Source: a virus. Taken from it: a stretch of DNA of 63,656 bases. Below, in pieces: positions 42,779 to 51,092 of this stretch. The DNA lies in IMG/VR virus record IMGVR_UViG_3300036859_000369, positions 1 to 63,656 of that record, one strand, 5' to 3'. A program made the position numbers and the translations under genes. Below the pieces are notes generated by a model. It ran no database searches, was not told the origin of the DNA, and saw nothing but the letters and a program-made list of their open reading frames with translations. Each line of letters starts with the position of its first letter. Positions within the stretch are counted from its first letter, which is position 1.

Positions 42779-42981
42779 TACTCCGTGCGCTTCAGTTGCA
42801 GGATCGTCCGACCGCCGGCCTGTTCGGCAGCCTGTTGCGCCGCTTCCTCGTTCGGATAGACCGGCAAGTAGCCAACCATGTGATCCTCGCGGGTGCTCGA
42901 TGAAATGTCCCACGGTCTGACGGCCAGGATTGCCCATAGGTGCCCGTTCGCATCTGTTTCGATGTCGAGATCACTACTCAT
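42778..42981 (-). CDS. 67-residue protein, unknown
   Basis: MSSDLDIETDANGHLWAI; beta-strand start, then a helical NEEAAQQAAEQAGGRT. Its stop overlaps the nuclease start (TGATG). No family. Confidence 0.6.
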   Translation of the reverse strand: MSSDLDIETDANGHLWAILAVRPWDISSSTREDHMVGYLPVYPNEEAAQQAAEQAGGRTILQLKRTE

Positions 42982-42983
42982 CG

Positions 42984-43409
42984 TTACTCCGGGAGTGGCC
43001 GTTGTTCGATCGGATCGGACCACGGCCAGCGCCAGCCGCAACCAGTAGCCAGTGTCGTCGGTCCCCAGTCGATCGGGCAATGATACACGTAGTTGCCGTC
43101 CCCGAGAATCATCTGTATCCGGATGCGTGGTCCGCCGCAGTTCGGGCACCCGGACGGGTGTGGGTGTTTCGCTGTGTTGGCTTCCATCCGGGCCATCAGT
43201 GCACGGACAGACGGCTGCATCCACCAGGAGACTTCGGGTGATGTTCTGACGTGCGGCGGTTCAGGTCCAGGTGCTGTGCGTCGAACGGCTGTCTGTGTCT
43301 GGCCGGTCGCCCGTTGATTGTGCGCGGACAATTTCTTCAGTTCGTCGGCGCGCTGCTTTGCGATCTGTTTGTCACGTGCTCGCCGGTAGGCGGCTCCCCC
43401 GTCTGCCAT
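42984..43409 (-). CDS. Zinc-ribbon protein, unknown
   Basis: 141 residues. N-terminal charged helix (YRRARDKQIAKQRADELKK); middle GCPNCGGP and later YHCPIDWGP / GCGWRW give a C4-like ribbon. Probably a DNA- or RNA-binding accessory. CGGAGG precedes ATG; the upstream hairpin at 43421 lies 11 bp away. Confidence 0.65.
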   Translation of the reverse strand: MADGGAAYRRARDKQIAKQRADELKKLSAHNQRATGQTQTAVRRTAPGPEPPHVRTSPEVSWWMQPSVRALMARMEANTAKHPHPSGCPNCGGPRIRIQMILGDGNYVYHCPIDWGPTTLATGCGWRWPWSDPIEQRPLPE

Positions 43410-43420
43410 GCTGTCCTCCG

Positions 43421-43456
43421 CGCCCGCCCGGTCATTCTAGAATGACCGGGCGGGCG
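43421..43456. repeat. Extended 36-nt palindrome containing the dispersed repeat
   Basis: Perfect palindrome with core GTCATTCTAGAATGAC (43431-43446) flanked by CCCGCCCG-type arms. On the minus strand it precedes CGGAGGACAGC-ATG of the zinc-ribbon gene, i.e. a 5' hairpin; no T tract. Confidence 0.9.
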
Positions 43457-43920
43457 GTTGTCTGTACGGCCGGTTGTGCGTTCGTCCGGATGGTCGCATG
43501 CGCGCCGGTCTGGTGGTCCGGAAGATCGGATGTTCGTTTGTTCGCACGATTGGTTGCAGGTTCGGCCGGCGGTTCGGCTGATCGTATGGCCGAACGTATG
43601 GGCGCATGTACGATCGGTGGGCCGAAGGTGTGCCCGGAGGGTGGGGTTGATCGCCGGTCGGTGCGGGCTGTCTGGCTGTCCGGTTGCCTGATGGTCGGTA
43701 CGCTCGCCGGTGCGAGTGAATGGGCAGGTTGATCGTGCGGCTGCCTGTGGGGCTCGCTGGTTGGTGTGGTCGTTTGAACGACTCGCCTGCACGCATGCGC
43801 GAGGGAATGTCGGAGCGGATGTCCGCCGGAATGCGGGGTCGATCGAATGTCGGTATGAGGGGCAGAACGTCTGTACGTGCGGGTGATCGGCTGTGCGCAG
43901 GTACGTGTGAGCGCGGGCTA
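43456..43920. repeat. G-phased tetranucleotide tract 2 (longest run)
   Basis: From 43456 to 43647, 48 consecutive tetranucleotides begin with G (for example GTTC, GATC, GTAC, GGCC). A middle part has shifted phase, then 34 consecutive G-first tetramers fill 43785-43920. No ribosome-site gene is present; frames crossing it are low-complexity. The last tetramer overlaps the next gene's stop by three bases. Confidence 0.9.
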
Positions 43921-44433
43921 TGACGCTTGTTCGTTGACCTGGACAGACCGCCGGCCCTCGGTGATGCCGCCTCGGACCGCGTCGCCCACCGCTTCGGCTG
44001 CCTGACGGGCTACGAGCTCGCCGTCTATCGTTGGGTCCAACGCCGCCAGCAGTTGCGCCTGACTCCGGTAGGCGGCTGGCCCCTCCATGTTCATGAACCG
44101 TTGGATTGACCGGATCGCCTCGCGCCGGTTCACGTCGTCCAGTTCTGCGATACGTCGGGCCGTGCGGTTGATCCGACCGCCCCGGCGATCGGGCGCAAAC
44201 TGTCGGATGCCATCCTCAGTCCGGGCGCGAGCCGTGTACGCCTGAAGTCCGGCCCGGACGGCCATACGTTGCAGCGCGTCTCCGTCCGGCTCGATGCGGA
44301 TCAGGCCGGCCCGTTGGGCTGCCAGAAGACGGCTCATCATGTCGTCAATCGATTCGTACCCATCCTCTCCGAGAGACAACGCCTGATCGATGGGTATCAC
44401 GTCGTTCGTGGTGGTATCGATGATTCGGAGCAT
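43918..44433 (-). CDS. 171-residue helical protein, unknown
   Basis: MLRIIDTTTNDVIPIDQALSL; helical, Arg-rich centre (RRGGRINRTARRIAELDDVN), ending NEQAS. A lone gene between two hairpin/tract units. No family. Confidence 0.65.
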   Translation of the reverse strand: MLRIIDTTTNDVIPIDQALSLGEDGYESIDDMMSRLLAAQRAGLIRIEPDGDALQRMAVRAGLQAYTARARTEDGIRQFAPDRRGGRINRTARRIAELDDVNRREAIRSIQRFMNMEGPAAYRSQAQLLAALDPTIDGELVARQAAEAVGDAVRGGITEGRRSVQVNEQAS

Positions 44434-44453
44434 CGGTGCCCCTTTCGGGTTGG

Positions 44454-44489
44454 GGTGCCCGGGGTCATTCTGGAATGACCCCGGGCACC
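44454..44489. repeat. Extended 36-nt hairpin containing the dispersed repeat
   Basis: Perfect 17-bp arms (GGTGCCCGGGGTCATTC) with a TG loop. The core 16-mer is 44464-44479. On the minus strand it lies 20 bp upstream of the ATG, followed by AAAGGGGCACCG. Confidence 0.9.
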
Positions 44490-44515
44490 TGATGGTGTGC
44501 GTTGACCGCTAAGCC

Positions 44516-44822
44516 GTCTGTACGAATGTACGTGCGGCCGGTGGAATGCCGGGACTGTGTGCCGGCTCGGCTGCGTGTCTGGCCGTTCGTCTGCGAGACG
44601 GATGGAATGCTCGTTTGAGGGTCAGCCCGGGTGTCCGGTCGTATGCCTGTCTGTCCGCCTGCTTGTTTATCTGTACGGCTGAGCGCTTGCGGGAAGGCTC
44701 GGTTAGACCGTCCGCTGGCATGTGCGGTTGTTCGTAGGAATGGTCGCCTGTGCGGTTAGGATGGGGGAATGAACGATCGGATGCGCGGTTAGGCGCGTTC
44801 GTGAGTCCGATCGTGGGATCGG
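44516..44822. repeat. G-phased tetranucleotide tract 3
   Basis: G at every fourth base on the plus strand with a few phase shifts; from 44557 to 44701 there are 36 G at 37 in-phase positions. Non-coding between the 379-residue gene and the hairpin at 44454. Confidence 0.85.
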
Positions 44823-45962
44823 TCAGCGCTGGCCGTTGGCGCCCTGCACGGTCCGGATGGTCTCGGGCTTGACGCGGTCGCGTGGGTCGTCGTCGTCGTT
44901 GTTCATCGGCAGGTCCATCGGCTCGGGCGGCATCGGCACGTGCTCGCCGTTCGACATGGTCACCCAGGACTCGCCCGTAGACGTTGACACAAGCACAGCG
45001 TCGGCCGGTGCCTCGTTCGGGGCAGATGCGTACTTCTGGGCCTTCGTGACGGTGTCCGCATGGCCCGGCCAGACCTGTCGGCCATTGATTAGCAGACTGC
45101 TGACCACGCCGACTCCCCAGATGCCGCCCTTGCCGGTGCCGGCGCTGCTGATCCCGACATCCTGCACCTGCTCAAACAGGTTGATCAGGTAGCCCTCGGA
45201 AAAGTGGGACAGCGGGAAGTTTGCCCGGATGGTGATCTGGGTCCCGCCCGGCAGCGCTTCGTGCACGATCTCGCCAATCGCCTGTCCCCGGATGTTCGTC
45301 GGCCGGCGGGATGCCCGGATCAACACCTGATCCACCGGCATCAGGATGGTGCCGACCCGGACCCGGTGCCAGGCCACATCCGGCAGAACCCGGCGCACAC
45401 CGGCCGCGTCAATCGTGACGGTCGGGTCGCCCTTTTTCGCTGCCTTCTGAAACGCCGTCAGAATCCAGCCGCCCAGGAGCGCCACCCGGCCCGGCGTGAT
45501 GATGTGCCGCTCGTTGGCGACTTCGGTGATCCGCTTGCCACCACGCCCGGTCCGTTCGATCGTCCGCTCCCGCATCTCGAACGTTTCGCCCACCCGGGGG
45601 AACCGTGAGATGCCGACGCCACCCGGATCGGTGAAACAACCCAGGGTCGGGGTGAGGAACGTCCAGACCGCTTCCACCGGCGCCCACGTACTGTACGGCG
45701 CGATGTAGCGGGCTTCCATCTTGGACCGCAGACCGTCAAGGGCGGACCGCCCGGTCGCCGTGATCTGGTAGCCGGAATCGCTGTTCTGCCGGGTGATCGT
45801 GCCGGCCCGGTCCAGCTTCGTGATCATCTTCCGGATCGCGGACTCTTCTGCTTCGTCGTCCTGCTCCTGGACAGCCAGGATGATCTCGTCGTCCTTGAGC
45901 TCGCCACCATCGGCCACAGCGGCGAAAATCGCCAGTTCAATCGCCTGATTCTTCCCTGCCAT
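44823..45962 (-). CDS. Winged-helix-containing phage protein, unknown
   Basis: 379 residues. N-terminal ~70 residues read as a winged helix (IELAIFAAVADGG, AIRKMITKLDRAG). The body is beta-rich; FSEGYLINLFEQVQDVGISS and a following glycine-rich segment recall ferredoxin-like phage domains with a 'GxGRF' end, but no assignment. Sits in the recombination block, so perhaps a recombination or regulatory protein. Confidence 0.68.
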   Translation of the reverse strand: MAGKNQAIELAIFAAVADGGELKDDEIILAVQEQDDEAEESAIRKMITKLDRAGTITRQNSDSGYQITATGRSALDGLRSKMEARYIAPYSTWAPVEAVWTFLTPTLGCFTDPGGVGISRFPRVGETFEMRERTIERTGRGGKRITEVANERHIITPGRVALLGGWILTAFQKAAKKGDPTVTIDAAGVRRVLPDVAWHRVRVGTILMPVDQVLIRASRRPTNIRGQAIGEIVHEALPGGTQITIRANFPLSHFSEGYLINLFEQVQDVGISSAGTGKGGIWGVGVVSSLLINGRQVWPGHADTVTKAQKYASAPNEAPADAVLVSTSTGESWVTMSNGEHVPMPPEPMDLPMNNDDDDPRDRVKPETIRTVQGANGQR

Positions 45963-45985
45963 CGAAAACCCCTTTCGTGTCGGTG

Positions 45986-46186
45986 CTACAGGATGTGGGT
46001 GCGCTGCAATCGTCGAATGACGCCTTGCAACCGCTTGACAGCGGTCCGTCCGACCGCGTCACGTTGTGTGCGGGTCAGGTGGTTTTTGTAGATCCGCTCC
46101 CCTTCCTTGAATGCACGGCTGATGATCTGTTGCTGGCGCTCGTCGTACCCGTCCAGCAGGTCGTCAATCGTCGCCGCCGCTGCCAT
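45986..46186 (-). CDS. 66-residue helical protein, unknown
   Basis: MAAAATIDDLLDGYDERQQQ; two predicted helices, basic C-terminus (VKRLQGVIRRLQRTHIL). GGAGGGGGAG ribosome site directly after the 46199 hairpin. Confidence 0.65.
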   Translation of the reverse strand: MAAAATIDDLLDGYDERQQQIISRAFKEGERIYKNHLTRTQRDAVGRTAVKRLQGVIRRLQRTHIL

Positions 46187-46198
46187 CTCCCCCTCCGG

Positions 46199-46230
46199 CC
46201 GGGTGGGTCATTTGGGAATGACCCACCCGG
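46199..46230. repeat. Hairpin containing the dispersed repeat
   Basis: Perfect 14-bp arms (CCGGGTGGGTCATT) with a TGGG loop; core 46207-46222. On the minus strand it is 12 bp upstream of ATG 46186. Confidence 0.9.
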
Positions 46231-46441
46231 AATGTATGCACGATCGCTCTCGTGGTCGCTGGTTCGCCTGGCTGAATGCCTGCCGGTACGGGTGTCCCGG
46301 TGAATGACTGTTCGCTTGCGTGCGGGTGTGGATGCCCGACTGCTCGTGGGTACGATCGCCCGGATGCTCGATGGGCGGTGTGAGGGTCTGTACGTACGGA
46401 CGTTCGATCGTCCGCCGGCCCGGTCGATCGGTGGTCAGTCC
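46230..46441. repeat. G-phased tetranucleotide tract 4 (single phase)
   Basis: 212 bp made of 53 tetranucleotides in one continuous phase, of which 51 begin with G (exceptions at 46250 and 46298). It starts at the hairpin and overlaps the stop codon of the 392-residue gene by about seven bases. Confidence 0.9.
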
Positions 46442-47613
46442 TCGGTCGCGGCCGTTGCTGCTGCTTTGTCGCGCTTGCTGGGCCGACCGCGCTTTTTACC
46501 GGCCGGCTTCGGCACCGGCATCAGTGGCTTACCGGCCGGCTTCGGGAGGCTGTCCACGACCTTGCCCAGCCATTCGTACAAGGCGACCGTCCGGGTTACC
46601 GTCAGTCCGGACAGGTTGCTCGCCACCAGGTGGGCGTCAAGGTTGACCAGGTATGGCACGGTACCGAGCACATCCGCGAATGACAGCCCATGTGGTGCCG
46701 TTGTATCGCCTTCGTCCTCCTCATCCGGAGCTACATCCTGGTCAGCCGGTGTAATCACGGTGCCCGACACGGCTGCCGGATCGGCCAGCGTCTCGCCTGC
46801 CTGCTCGGGGCAGTGCGGGCAGGCATCCAGGTCCGGCGAGAAATGGGCGCCACAGTCCAGGCAGTGCTCGACCGGCTCCAGGAATCCCACGTCGGCGCAA
46901 CTGCCGTTCGGGCACTCGTAATACTCGGTACCGGCCGGGATGTCCTCCAGCGCCACCGGCTGCACCCCGACCGGCTCGGACGGCACCGTGGTTGCCCGGC
47001 GTGATCCACTGATCGGCGTCGGTTCGTCGTCATCCTCCTGGGCTGGTCCCTCCAGGTACTCCCGGACGGCTGCCCGCACATCGGCAACCGCCCAGTTTTC
47101 GCGCTCGGCCTGATTGAGGATGTCCTCCGCGACGTCGGCGTGGTCCGGCATCAGTGGGGCGACTGCGACGTGATGCGTAAAGGTCAACTTTTCGCGGCGC
47201 TGCTCAGGCGCAAATTTGCCGCAGATGGACATCAGGTTCTTCAATGAACCGTAGTTCTCGCCTTCGAGAAACTGGCTGTACTTCTGTTCGTACTTCTCGT
47301 TGTCCATGGCAAAGCGCAACAGGTCGCCCCGCCACCACTTGGACATGTCCGCGATGTTGTTGGCCCCGGCGAACGACCTGGACCAGCCGTCCCAGGAGAG
47401 ATTCTCCGGGATGATCGCGGCCGTGGGGGTAAACGTCGTCCGGATGCCCGGCAGACGAATCGGCCCACGGACCAGCGCGCGCCCGGTGCTGTCTGACTGC
47501 TCGGTACCGTCGTCCTGGCCGTCCTGATCGTCTGGTGTGTCGTTCTGGTCGTCCGGCGCCTCCGGGGTGCCCTGTGCCTCTTCGAGCTCGGTCGTATCGA
47601 TTGCCACGATCAT
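46435..47613 (-). CDS. 392-residue phage DNA-binding-type protein with zinc ribbons
   Basis: From MIVAIDTTELEE, GGAGGA upstream. An acidic start; residues ~70-200 form a helical domain (LSWDGWSRSFAGANNIADM, YSQFLEGENYGSLKNLMSI, APEQRREKLTFTHHVAVAPL) seen in phage proteins near replication genes. Then CPNGSCADVG, CLDCGAHF and CPHCPEQ make two ribbons. The C-terminal end is basic (GKKRGRPSKRDK), AT-hook-like. Likely DNA-binding regulator. Confidence 0.7.
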   Translation of the reverse strand: MIVAIDTTELEEAQGTPEAPDDQNDTPDDQDGQDDGTEQSDSTGRALVRGPIRLPGIRTTFTPTAAIIPENLSWDGWSRSFAGANNIADMSKWWRGDLLRFAMDNEKYEQKYSQFLEGENYGSLKNLMSICGKFAPEQRREKLTFTHHVAVAPLMPDHADVAEDILNQAERENWAVADVRAAVREYLEGPAQEDDDEPTPISGSRRATTVPSEPVGVQPVALEDIPAGTEYYECPNGSCADVGFLEPVEHCLDCGAHFSPDLDACPHCPEQAGETLADPAAVSGTVITPADQDVAPDEEDEGDTTAPHGLSFADVLGTVPYLVNLDAHLVASNLSGLTVTRTVALYEWLGKVVDSLPKPAGKPLMPVPKPAGKKRGRPSKRDKAAATAATED

Positions 47614-47639
47614 TCCTCCGTTGTGCTGCGTGCCGCGAC

Positions 47640-47668
47640 ACCATACCACGGATGGCATCGCGGCACAA
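47640..47668 (-). promoter_or_regulatory. Degenerate operator promoter P3
   Basis: TTGTGC (47663-47668), 17-bp spacer, TATGGT (47640-47645). The operator is diverged: only the GTGGTAT half is conserved. Drives the 392-residue gene. Confidence 0.6.
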
Positions 47669-47675
47669 TCGCCAA

Positions 47676-47897
47676 TTAGTTGCCGGACTGCCTGCGTGCG
47701 GCGATGTCCGATGACATCCGATCCTGTGTCGTGGTCCGCAAACGCCGCAACTGCGTCAGGATCGCATCAAGCTCGACGGCCGAATCGTCATGCCCGAATC
47801 GCTTCAGATCCATGTAGGCCAGCGACAGGACGTCTCTAGCCATCGTCATTCGCGCTTCGATCTGTCCGAGCTCGCGAGCCGTTGCCTTGTCTGCCAT
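47676..47897 (-). CDS. 73-residue helical protein, unknown
   Basis: MADKATARELGQIEARMTMA; long helix with AVELDAILTQLRRLRTTTQDRM, coiled-coil-like. Follows the 53-residue ribbon gene by 17 bp. Confidence 0.62.
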   Translation of the reverse strand: MADKATARELGQIEARMTMARDVLSLAYMDLKRFGHDDSAVELDAILTQLRRLRTTTQDRMSSDIAARRQSGN

Positions 47898-47914
47898 CTG
47901 TCCGCCCCTTCGTT

Positions 47915-48076
47915 CTAGTTCGCGCCGCGCGGGCAATCGTCGTTGTGATCCTCCGGCGAACTGACTTCCATCGGCCCCTCGGTGTCCAGGTCAATCGTGA
48001 CGGTTGCGCCACAGTCGGTACATTCGACATTCTCGTATCGGGACCGGATCGAAATCGGTCGGATCTGCCTTGCCAT
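47915..48076 (-). CDS. 53-residue zinc-ribbon protein
   Basis: From MARQIRPISIRSRYENV with AAGGGG upstream. CTDCG and, near the C-terminus, H-N-D-D-C form a partial ribbon. First gene after promoter P4; too short for common cut-offs. Confidence 0.68.
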   Translation of the reverse strand: MARQIRPISIRSRYENVECTDCGATVTIDLDTEGPMEVSSPEDHNDDCPRGAN

Positions 48077-48117
48077 CTCGTTACCCCTTCGGCGCCTGCC
48101 GTTCGTGTTCTGTGTCT

Positions 48118-48146
48118 ACCATACCACGGTGGTATGCAGGTGTCAA
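48118..48146 (-). promoter_or_regulatory. Operator-bearing promoter P4
   Basis: TTGACA (48141-48146), 17-bp spacer, TATGGT (48118-48123), operator ATACCACGGTGGTAT (48121-48135). The dispersed repeat is ~46 bp upstream. Confidence 0.82.
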
Positions 48147-48191
48147 GGAGTTTTCGAGGCAATTTCTGGCAATCTGCGAAATCCGTGTCCG

Positions 48192-48207
48192 GTCATTCCA
48201 GAATGAC
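48192..48207. repeat. 16-bp dispersed inverted repeat at a gene end
   Basis: GTCATTCCAGAATGAC; encodes V-I-L-E-stop of the 187-residue gene. Confidence 0.88.
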
Positions 48208-48756
48208 GCGGGCGCCTCGGTTCGCCATTGCCACAAGGTACTGGATCGCGGCGCAGTTCTCGCGCCAGTTACGCGGACTCAGTACAGGCACGCCGTTGGC
48301 GTCAAGGATATTCCCGTAAAAACCCGCGTCCTCCGGCCATGGCTGCCGATCGGCCGGACTTGACCACGGCAACGGCGGCAGATCCGGACTGGTCAACAGT
48401 GGGTGTGGTGCCATCCCCCGATCGATGCTCTCGTGCAAGCGGTTGATATCGTCCAGCAGCACCGGCACGAATCCGGCGATATGTGTCACCGGGTCGCCTT
48501 CCGTCAATGCGTCCGGGTGTGTTCTCCGTACGGCGTTCGTGCTGCACCACTCGCGCATGGACGCGCGGTCACTCCCAGTCAGGAAAACGCGCGATCGATA
48601 CGCCTGCACGATCTCGTTGCGAACGTCGGCACCAGTGTACACCGGTGCGTCCGCGTCGAATACCATCCGGTCCAGAATCGCGCTCGTTGCCTTGAAACCT
48701 TCGGGTGTTTCCGACCACGCGCGGATATGGTCCGCTTCGCTGTCTGTGCCTGCCAT
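48193..48756 (-). CDS. 187-residue protein, unknown
   Basis: MAGTDSEADHIRAWSET start; mixed helical and Pro/Trp-rich C-half (LPPLPWSSPADRQPWPED). AAGGGGTACACCG lies upstream. Follows the DnaC-like gene by 12 bp; perhaps a replication accessory. No family. Confidence 0.62.
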   Translation of the reverse strand: MAGTDSEADHIRAWSETPEGFKATSAILDRMVFDADAPVYTGADVRNEIVQAYRSRVFLTGSDRASMREWCSTNAVRRTHPDALTEGDPVTHIAGFVPVLLDDINRLHESIDRGMAPHPLLTSPDLPPLPWSSPADRQPWPEDAGFYGNILDANGVPVLSPRNWRENCAAIQYLVAMANRGARVILE

Positions 48757-48768
48757 CGGTGTACCCCT

Positions 48769-49587
48769 TCAGTGTGCGTGCGGGATATCCCGGAGATCCG
48801 GACCGTCCATCTCAATCGGTTCAGCCATCCGCTTGACCCGGCCCCAGATGCGCGGCCCGAAATACTCGGCCATTTCGGCGTGTCCGTGCTCGTCTACGGT
48901 CGCCAGGTTGCTCGTAATGATGGTCGGCAGATGGTGGTCGTGCCGGTACCCCAGGATTTCGTACAGGAATTCGCCAACCCAATCCTTTGGCACTTCTGTG
49001 CCCATGTCGTCCAGGAACAACCAGCGCACGGCTCGCAGTGACTTACGCAACGCTTCCTGTTCCTCGGAATTGCCAAACGTCGCCCGCACATCCGCCAGCA
49101 ACGACGGCACCGTCCGGAACAGAACGGACTCGCCGCGCTCGGCCAGTTCGGCCGCCATGCCGCCGGCCAGGGTGGTTTTCCCTCTCCCGCTCGGACCATA
49201 CAGCAACAGCCAGTGATGACTGTCGTGGTCCACCTTCGGATCGTCAAGCCAGCGGACCGCTCGTCTGACGGCCGCATGGTCCGGATGCTCTCGCCACGGA
49301 TAGGTCCGGTACTCCGGCGGCAGTTGCGCCTCTCCGAACCTCCGGCGGATCGCTCGCTGCACCCGCTCCTGGCCAGCCGGGCACGCGCATTCGACGGTCT
49401 GCCCGAATCGGTCGTCCGTGGGTGGCACATCCAGCCGGAGTAGCCCGACCCCGAGACACCGGATGCATGTCGCTTCGTCCGGCTGGTAGTCATCATCGGG
49501 CCGGGGGTTGATCGTGACATACCGGGCAACCCAGTCGGCCGCCTGATCCGGTGTCAGCTTCGAAATGACCGCCCCGACCTTCCTCAT
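48769..49587 (-). CDS. DnaC-like helicase loader (AAA+ ATPase)
   Basis: 272 residues. An N-terminal CIRCLG...CACPAGQ zinc site (about 41-72) like DnaC/DnaI-type loaders; Walker A GPSGRGKTTLAG (about 133); Walker B WLFLDDMGTE; sensor-1 TIITSNLATVD. It should deposit the host replicative helicase at the phage origin in cooperation with the O-like initiator just upstream (ATGA overlap). Confidence 0.9.
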   Translation of the reverse strand: MRKVGAVISKLTPDQAADWVARYVTINPRPDDDYQPDEATCIRCLGVGLLRLDVPPTDDRFGQTVECACPAGQERVQRAIRRRFGEAQLPPEYRTYPWREHPDHAAVRRAVRWLDDPKVDHDSHHWLLLYGPSGRGKTTLAGGMAAELAERGESVLFRTVPSLLADVRATFGNSEEQEALRKSLRAVRWLFLDDMGTEVPKDWVGEFLYEILGYRHDHHLPTIITSNLATVDEHGHAEMAEYFGPRIWGRVKRMAEPIEMDGPDLRDIPHAH

Positions 49588-50999
49588 ATCCCGCGCTCCC
49601 GGCCCTCTGCTTCGATCTCAGCCAGAATCTCGGCTTTGATCGCCTGTTCCCGCGCTTTCATCCGCTTGATGTTCTCGTATTCGGACGGGGCGAGCTGTCC
49701 GCCCATCCGGAATCGGTCGCCTGGCCGCCCCTGTTGCGTGCCCCCACGTGCAGGTGCACCCGCGTGCCCGTTCGTCTGTTTCGGCCGACCTTGCACGACC
49801 CATGCCGTGTAATCGTTGATCCGATCACAGATATACCACACAGAGAGATTGCCCTGCACGCCATTGCCGCCCCACTCACGTCGGTATGCGGCAATGTAGG
49901 CGGCTGCGATCGCCTCGGCATCGGCCCCGCATTTCTTCACAGCACCCGCGTCCCGGGCTGATGGGGTGTACGGCACATCGGCCGCGCGGATACCGTCGAT
50001 CACAGCGGCATATTTGTTGGGTGTCTTTTCGGGGGGTGCTGCGCGTCGATTCTGGACGCCTGATTTCGTGGGGGGTGTACTTTGACGCAACCGGGGCACC
50101 GGACGCGCCTGACGCGCCGCTCCGGGGCTCTGGAGGGCACTCCTGACCTTCCGTGTCAACCACGGTTTGGCCGGGTCTGGCCCCGGGGTGGCTAATTGAG
50201 ACTGATTCTCACGTGGACTAGCCAGAGGTCCTGACGGTTCTTTCACTAAGGCAGGTGGTGTGTCGGTCGCCGGTTCGATCAGTTGTTTGGCATATGGACC
50301 CAGGATGATGTCAGACCACGCGGCTAAACTGTTTTCTTCGGTTTTGACCGATGGCGTCCGATCCGGAATGAGCGTAGCGAATGTAGGATCGGAACGGGGG
50401 TCCGGGGGCAGCGCCCCCGAAGTACCTTCTACTTTTTCTTGTAATACTATTCTTTGTGACCGTACAGTTTTGCTGGTCCCCCCTCCGTACAGTTTTGCTG
50501 GTCCCCCCTCCTGGTCATTTTCGGGGGGGACCGTACCGTTTTGCTGGTCCGGGTAGGCAAAACTTTCCGGAGCATCGGAAACATGCAAACTGTATCGAGT
50601 CGGAAGGCTCCCGCCATCGGGCGCCGTCATGGTCGTGGCGCGAATCATGCCCATGGATCTCAGGTCGCGAATGGCTTGCAACAGCGACCGCTCAGACAGG
50701 CCAGTCCCGTGGTCTAATCGAGTGCCGTCCCTCCGAGTGATGCCGTGCATCAGTTGATCTAAACTGATGGTGTCGCCGTCAGGCTGTCCGAATCCGTAGG
50801 TGCGCCGTGTGATGTAGAGAATCACGCGCAATTGAGACAGCGTAAGCGATACCATCCACTGATCGATGATCGTGTTTGGGACCGGCGTCGTATTCGGCGC
50901 GGTCAACCATTTCGGCGCACCATCCGTCTCACCCGTCACGTATTCCGGCGATTCTTCGCGGACACGGCGCGGCGCGGATGTGCTAAACTGTCTACGCAT
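49584..50999 (-). CDS. Replication initiator, phage O-like
   Basis: 471 residues from MRRQFSTSAPRRVRE, GGGAGG upstream. Residues ~30-150 form an O-type winged-helix (PNTIIDQWMVSLTLSQLRVI, ITRRTYGFGQPDGDTISLDQ, LSERSLLQAIRDLRSMGMI). The linker (about 150-330) is low complexity and contains DNA repeats (50460-50550) coding P-x-K-L-Y-G-G-G. A C-domain (AEAIAAAYIAAYRREWGGN) likely contacts the loader. As in lambda, the origin may lie in this gene. Confidence 0.85.
   Translation of the reverse strand: MRRQFSTSAPRRVREESPEYVTGETDGAPKWLTAPNTTPVPNTIIDQWMVSLTLSQLRVILYITRRTYGFGQPDGDTISLDQLMHGITRRDGTRLDHGTGLSERSLLQAIRDLRSMGMIRATTMTAPDGGSLPTRYSLHVSDAPESFAYPDQQNGTVPPENDQEGGPAKLYGGGTSKTVRSQRIVLQEKVEGTSGALPPDPRSDPTFATLIPDRTPSVKTEENSLAAWSDIILGPYAKQLIEPATDTPPALVKEPSGPLASPRENQSQLATPGPDPAKPWLTRKVRSALQSPGAARQARPVPRLRQSTPPTKSGVQNRRAAPPEKTPNKYAAVIDGIRAADVPYTPSARDAGAVKKCGADAEAIAAAYIAAYRREWGGNGVQGNLSVWYICDRINDYTAWVVQGRPKQTNGHAGAPARGGTQQGRPGDRFRMGGQLAPSEYENIKRMKAREQAIKAEILAEIEAEGRERGI
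50460..50550. repeat. Iterons in the initiator gene: candidate replication origin
   Basis: Two tandem identical 25-bp units (50460-50484, 50485-50509), each beginning CCGTACAGTTTTGCTGGTCC, and a third partial copy at 50531-50550. Beside them an A/T-rich stretch (50429-50459) could melt, and a GGGGGC/GCCCCC hairpin lies at ~50403-50419. Iterons plus AT-rich DNA inside an O-like gene copy the lambda origin layout. Confidence 0.65.
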
Positions 51000-51092
51000 C
51001 GAGCCAACCTCCCAGATAATCTCGATGCCGTGCCCAGAACGTTGACAGCGTTGCTGGGCATTTTCTATGGCATCGCGGCAGTATAGCACGGT

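Noticed and set aside
43337-43792. Low-complexity ORFs in the G-phased tracts (His/Thr/Arg/Pro-rich)
   Set aside because: They follow from the period-4 composition; no ribosome site and no period-3 signal.
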